DNA of 9,565 bases from JADKCL01 sp046050405. GTDB lineage: Bacteria > Bacteroidota > Bacteroidia > J057 > JADKCL01. Where the stretch lies: NCBI GenBank assembly GCA_046050405.1, contig JBJOPY010000127.1, positions 1-9,565 of the forward strand. The letters are read 5' to 3'. A model generated the notes under the pieces. It searched no databases and had not been told where the DNA came from. It saw only the letters and a program-made list of their open reading frames with translations. Of this stretch, positions 6,476 to 9,565 are shown piece by piece; the first letter of the stretch is position 1; each line of letters opens with the position of its first letter. The translations under genes and the position numbers were made by a program.

Positions 6476-7210
6476 ATGAGCACGATTGGCAGCTTTTCAT
6501 ATCGGTACCGCGTTTTTGTCTTCAACTTGCTGTTGGGAGGAGTGGTGCTTGGGTTTGATCCGCACTGGCTTTCCGTTATTCCAGACGACGAAGACGTCAA
6601 CTTCTATATTGGGTTGGGGCTGATGGTGGCCTTGTTCTTGGAATTTGCAGGCATCTGGTTCAAGTCCAGGTTGATTTTTTCATTTGAGGGCTCCCTTCAT
6701 CGCAAGGTACCATGGTACATCGGTTGGTCGTTTCTTCCGCGTATTTTGATCAGCGGTGGCCTGGCATCCTTGGCCTTCGATACAATGGGCGCCTTGGCCA
6801 TCTCCGACTATTTCCTGCTTCCGATCATTCTGTATGCTACGGTCAAGGAGTTTGGTGTTCGTTCCATCCTCCTGGACACCGTGAGGGAGAAATTGACCCG
6901 TCCGTCGGCAGTCCGGCTATGGATCGGAGATGTCTTGCTGTTTGTCTTCATACTTATCGCATATGCCGCTGCGTGGAAGATCTATCTTCTGGAAACCCCT
7001 CACATCATGTACGTGATCATTTCACCGATCAATTGGGGTTTCACTGCGGGGGCATTCTTCTTTATGGTGTTCTGTCTGGAAATGCCCTTTTTCTGGGAGG
7101 AATTCCTACACGGAAAATCGGCTGCGGGGAGGTGGCTTTCCGTGCTGACAATTTTTCTGCCTACGGTGGGCTTGATCGGAAGGTTCCTGGTCATGGCGTT
7201 TGGGGGCTGA
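6476..7210 (+). CDS. Multi-pass integral membrane protein of unknown function
   Basis: This gene encodes 244 residues from MSTIGSFSYRYRVF. About six hydrophobic segments are visible: roughly FNLLLGGVVLGF, FYIGLGLMVALFLEFAGIW, LISGGLASLAF plus the following FLLPIILYATV, LWIGDVLLFVFILIAYAAAW, WGFTAGAFFFMVFCLEM and WLSVLTIFLPTVGLIGRFLVMAF. Loops are short; a basic VREKLTRPSAVR loop separates segments in the middle. No enzyme motif, Cys/His cluster or ABC feature is seen, and I do not recognise the family. The frame is open from a GTG at 6458, but an AAGGAAA ribosome-site-like stretch (6464-6470) sits six bases ahead of the ATG at 6476, favouring that start. It stands alone between two gene-poor stretches, and I found no good promoter upstream. 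Confidence 0.72.
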   Translation: MSTIGSFSYRYRVFVFNLLLGGVVLGFDPHWLSVIPDDEDVNFYIGLGLMVALFLEFAGIWFKSRLIFSFEGSLHRKVPWYIGWSFLPRILISGGLASLAFDTMGALAISDYFLLPIILYATVKEFGVRSILLDTVREKLTRPSAVRLWIGDVLLFVFILIAYAAAWKIYLLETPHIMYVIISPINWGFTAGAFFFMVFCLEMPFFWEEFLHGKSAAGRWLSVLTIFLPTVGLIGRFLVMAFGG

Positions 7211-7321
7211 ATCGAGATCGGTTTGTTTCTTCTTGTCCAATCATCCGGCCGTGTCCCATGGACATTTGTCGGAATAAAGCCTGAACCCTGCGGGTGAAAC
7301 CATGGCTGATCAGCTTCGCTT

Positions 7322-7366
7322 TTGAACCCCCCTGAGAGGTGGCGACGTATCAAGTCTAAGGCACCT
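7322..7366. repeat. Repeat unit 1 of a two-copy stem-forming repeat
   Basis: The unit begins TTGAACCCCCCTGA. It then has AGGTG (7337-7341) able to pair with CACCT (7362-7366), with ATCAAGTC (7349-7356) inside the loop. The second unit, 68 bases downstream, shares the TTGA-C-rich-TGA head and the ATCAAGTC core but has a different, still complementary stem. Confidence 0.6.
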
Positions 7367-7389
7367 ATGCTGGGGATGGACGGTGTTCC

Positions 7390-7454
7390 TTGAGCCCCCC
7401 TGAAGGCCGGGAGGGGCTGTCGCATCAAGTCCGGGGAGACTTGTGCCTCCCGGC
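7390..7454. repeat. Repeat unit 2, long hairpin
   Basis: The unit begins TTGAGCCCCCCTGA. A perfect nine-base inverted repeat GCCGGGAGG (7406-7414) / CCTCCCGGC (7446-7454) encloses a second perfect hairpin, CAAGTC (7426-7431), loop CGGGGA, GACTTG (7438-7443). No T-run follows on either strand, so it is not an ordinary intrinsic terminator. It sits in the 297-base gap between the convergent membrane-protein and LRR genes, where I see no gene. Confidence 0.65.
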
Positions 7455-7507
7455 TAGGAATCTTCCACCTCTTTCCCTCATTTGCAGCAGATTTAATTCC
7501 TCCATAC

Positions 7508-9394
7508 TCACCCATTCCAGAAGACCCTCACCCCTGGCAATCTCTCCTCAATCAGCAGCTGCGCATTCCTCACGATCCGTTTGCCGCGGAGGTAGGCATA
7601 TTGCAACTTGGGCATCGATGCGAGGATGGGCAATACCTGTTCCCAATCCATGGAATCGTCTCGGATAAGGTAGATGCGTTGAAGGGAACTGTGGCCTGTG
7701 AGGCTTTCAGGGAGGGTGCGTGAAGAAACCAGGGAGAGATCCAGGTACTTCAACCCCTGTAGGTGGCCGATCCATTCTGGCAAGGCCTGCAAGGGGTTGT
7801 CACGCAGCCCGAAGCTTTCCAGCAGGGGAAGCCTCGGGATGACGTCTGGCAGGCATTGGAGGAAGCATTGTCCCAGGTCGAGAGACCTCAAAGAATCGAG
7901 TTCCCAGACGACGGATGGCACCTGCCCCAGCCTGCAGCCGTAAAGGCCAAGCATCTCCAGCCGTTTCATCCCCGACAATGTCTCGGGCAAGTCCGCCAGA
8001 GGATTGTGATCCAGCCGCAATGCCTCCAGCCGCCCCAATCTCCCCATCGAGGGCGGCAGCTGACGGAGCCGGTTTTGGGAAAGATCCAGTCCGGTCAGAT
8101 GCTGCAGGACTTGGATTCCATCCGGCAACTCGGCGAGCCGATTCTCCGCCAGATCCAGCATCTCGAGTGGTGAAAACGGGGTCAAATCCTCGGGAAGATG
8201 GCGGAGATGATTGCGGGACAGCATCAGGAAGCGCAAATCGGGCAGCAGCTTCAGCGATTCAGGAAAACTGCTGAACCCCAACCCCGCGAGCTGGAGCTGA
8301 CCGTCCTTCATGCACGCCATGTAGTGGGGGAAACGTTCGGACTCAGGAAGCAGCATCGCCAGGCCAAGCCCCGCCTGCTTCAGTTCCATCGCCGCTCCGA
8401 CCAGCGTCCCCGCCTCCAATGAGGCATTCCGCGCCAGTGCCGCCACCAATGCCTCCACATCGTAGTCATCCTCCTCCTGGAAATGTTGTGCCAGTTGCCG
8501 ATCCACGAAGGCCTTGAGCTGTCGGTCCGCCAACCGGGCAAAGGCTCCTCCTGTGATATTGCGCACCTCCGGATCCTTATGAAACAACCGAATCGCCAAC
8601 AAATCCGTCAACAGCGAAGCGGGTGTCCCAGCACCGGCCATCATCATCGCTGCGATCTCAATGTTTTCCTTTTTGTAGGAGCGGATCAGGCGTCGAAGGT
8701 TGGCAGCCATGGTGCTTTCACCAGGGTCCGCCACGAGGAACTTGCCTTTGTAAGAGGCTAGCCAAGCCTCCACATGACCCTCAAATGCCAGTCGATGCCC
8801 ACTTCTCAGGGCTGATTCTCGCAACGCCCCCGGCCGATCCCCCAATACCACGGTCATGGGTGCCGGAAGAAGTCTCCGTTCGATATTGAACCCTGCGGAC
8901 AGCATCGCTTTCTCCACCTCTGACTTTTGGATGCGCGGAAATTGCCCGGCAAAGAAGATCGTCGCCGGCCCGGACGGTGGTATCGGGGAGGTCGTCAATG
9001 CAGAAAGCACCGCAGCAGCAGCCTCTCGAACAGCGGACATGGGGCTGTCCAAGGCTGCCACGCACAGGTCAGCAGGGAAATCCTCGAGGAGGGCAGGGTC
9101 TCCCTGCAGCATGCGCAACCAGCACTGCCGGGTTTGCGCAGGGTATGGGTTCTGGGTTCGGCTGCGCTGATGGAGATCCCTCAGAAAGCGTTCCAGCACC
9201 CCCTCGGGATGACTGGCTGCGATGGACAAGTTCAGGGGATTGCCTTCCAGCAAGACCTGGCCTAGACCCTCGATCAACGCAAGGTCACTTGGCAGCCGCT
9301 GCAGTCGATTGTGCCGCAAGTCGAGGTAAACCAGCGCATGAAGATGGCGGACATGCCCGGGCAAGGTAGGCAGTTGGTTCCAGGCGATCGTCAT
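7508..9394 (-). CDS. Leucine-rich repeat / HEAT-like / BRCT-like protein, probably 5'-truncated
   Basis: From the first ATG the protein is 628 residues. Residues 1-58 hold leucine-rich repeats (NQLPTLP, then DLRHNRLQRLP). Residues about 101-135 resemble a HEAT repeat (ALDSPMSAVREAAAAVLSAL). Residues about 144-214 look like a BRCT domain: IFFAGQFPRIQKSEVEKAM, AGF at 167-169, TVVLGDRPGALRESALRSGH, then EAWLA with the conserved Trp at 211. Residues 225-350 are helical, with another HEAT-like segment (HKDPEVRNITGGAFARLAD). From about 370 to 626 there is a leucine-rich array whose LP prolines fall exactly every 23 residues (378, 401, 424, 447, 470, 493, 516, 539, 562). The array suggests protein-protein binding; no catalytic domain or signal peptide is present. 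The frame stays open upstream of the ATG in mid-repeat, so the true 5' end seems lost. Codon use is visibly more GC-rich than in the housekeeping genes, consistent with an accessory origin. Confidence 0.8.
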   Translation of the reverse strand: MTIAWNQLPTLPGHVRHLHALVYLDLRHNRLQRLPSDLALIEGLGQVLLEGNPLNLSIAASHPEGVLERFLRDLHQRSRTQNPYPAQTRQCWLRMLQGDPALLEDFPADLCVAALDSPMSAVREAAAAVLSALTTSPIPPSGPATIFFAGQFPRIQKSEVEKAMLSAGFNIERRLLPAPMTVVLGDRPGALRESALRSGHRLAFEGHVEAWLASYKGKFLVADPGESTMAANLRRLIRSYKKENIEIAAMMMAGAGTPASLLTDLLAIRLFHKDPEVRNITGGAFARLADRQLKAFVDRQLAQHFQEEDDYDVEALVAALARNASLEAGTLVGAAMELKQAGLGLAMLLPESERFPHYMACMKDGQLQLAGLGFSSFPESLKLLPDLRFLMLSRNHLRHLPEDLTPFSPLEMLDLAENRLAELPDGIQVLQHLTGLDLSQNRLRQLPPSMGRLGRLEALRLDHNPLADLPETLSGMKRLEMLGLYGCRLGQVPSVVWELDSLRSLDLGQCFLQCLPDVIPRLPLLESFGLRDNPLQALPEWIGHLQGLKYLDLSLVSSRTLPESLTGHSSLQRIYLIRDDSMDWEQVLPILASMPKLQYAYLRGKRIVRNAQLLIEERLPGVRVFWNG

Positions 9395-9455
9395 GCATTC
9401 CAGTTTGGGGGATAGCGCATCACCCGGCCATTGTGAGAAGCTATGTATCCACCCG

Positions 9456-9565
9456 CTAAACCCCGTATAGCTCGGGCCAGTTTTTTTGCAGTGGGAGGAG
9501 TTCTTGGAGCCTGTTGACGGGGTGGTCCGGCAGTCGCTGGAGGACTGCGTGGAGCCATTTGAGGG
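9456..9565 (-). mobile_element. C-terminal end of a probable IS66-family transposase (runs off right edge)
   Basis: A minus-strand frame open from the right edge ends at a TAG (9458-9456). Its 35 residues include WLHAVLQRLPDHPVNRLQE followed by LLP. This matches the typical IS66 TnpC C-terminal pattern (a DVL..L.DHPANR..ELLPW-like tail). It would be the last part of the element, with its end facing the LRR gene. I could not recognise a terminal inverted repeat between 9395 and 9455. The fragment is short, so it might instead be the tail of an unrelated gene. Confidence 0.6.

Noticed and set aside
7211..7290. Small hairpin TGTCC-CAT-GGACA as a terminator for the membrane-protein gene
   Set aside because: The stem has only five pairs, a three-base loop and no real T-run.
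7322..7454. CRISPR array
   Set aside because: Only two diverged units with unequal spacing and length, and no cas genes nearby.
7763..8173. Plus-strand 136-codon frame and several others over 7698-9369
   Set aside because: They are antisense to the LRR/BRCT gene. Their length is explained by the GC-rich, 69-base periodic repeats on the other strand.
9395..9455. Terminal inverted repeat of the IS66-like element
   Set aside because: I looked for a GTAAG-type end and a duplicated target but found nothing convincing; the other end of the element is outside the window.

Overview
The window looks like a chromosome segment of a member of the Bacteroidota. Three upstream regions carry the promoter signature of that phylum (TTG or TTTG, about 19-20 bases, then TAnnTTTG). 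Most start codons lack a Shine-Dalgarno sequence. The gene content fits too: a small secreted outer-membrane beta-barrel protein, a YciO-type Sua5/YrdC protein, and the order tRNA-Gln, prs, rplY (CTC type), pth. The exact genus cannot be told from this sequence.

Left part (1-3338). The minus strand carries the first 42 codons of a malic enzyme running off the left edge, behind its own promoter. Upstream lies a two-gene minus-strand unit: an outer-membrane beta-barrel protein followed by a type I (cytoplasmic) L-asparaginase. Divergent from it is a plus-strand pair: a YciO-like protein and a 133-residue conserved protein of unknown function.

Central part (3402-5742). This is a minus-strand housekeeping block. 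A strong promoter drives tRNA-Gln(UUG), followed only 12 bases later by the ATG of prs (PRPP synthase), which overlaps rplY (ribosomal protein L25/CTC) by four bases. A hairpin terminator separates rplY from pth (peptidyl-tRNA hydrolase). The theme is nucleotide precursor supply and translation.

Right part (5743-9565). This has accessory character. A stretch of about 730 bases has no convincing gene. It is followed by a multi-pass membrane protein of unknown function, then a gap holding two diverged copies of a stem-forming repeat. Next comes a long minus-strand gene with an unusual architecture: leucine-rich repeats, a HEAT-like segment, a probable BRCT domain, a helical segment, then a long array of exact 23-residue leucine-rich repeats. 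Its reading frame continues upstream of the first ATG in the middle of a repeat. It then meets the C-terminal end of what looks like an IS66-family transposase at the right edge, so the gene has probably lost its 5' end to an insertion.

The most interesting items are the LRR-HEAT-BRCT-LRR protein and its apparent truncation, the paired repeats with differing but still complementary stems, and the very short tRNA-to-prs leader. I did not find a clear new defence or biosynthetic system. All family calls come from reading motifs by eye; no database search was possible.
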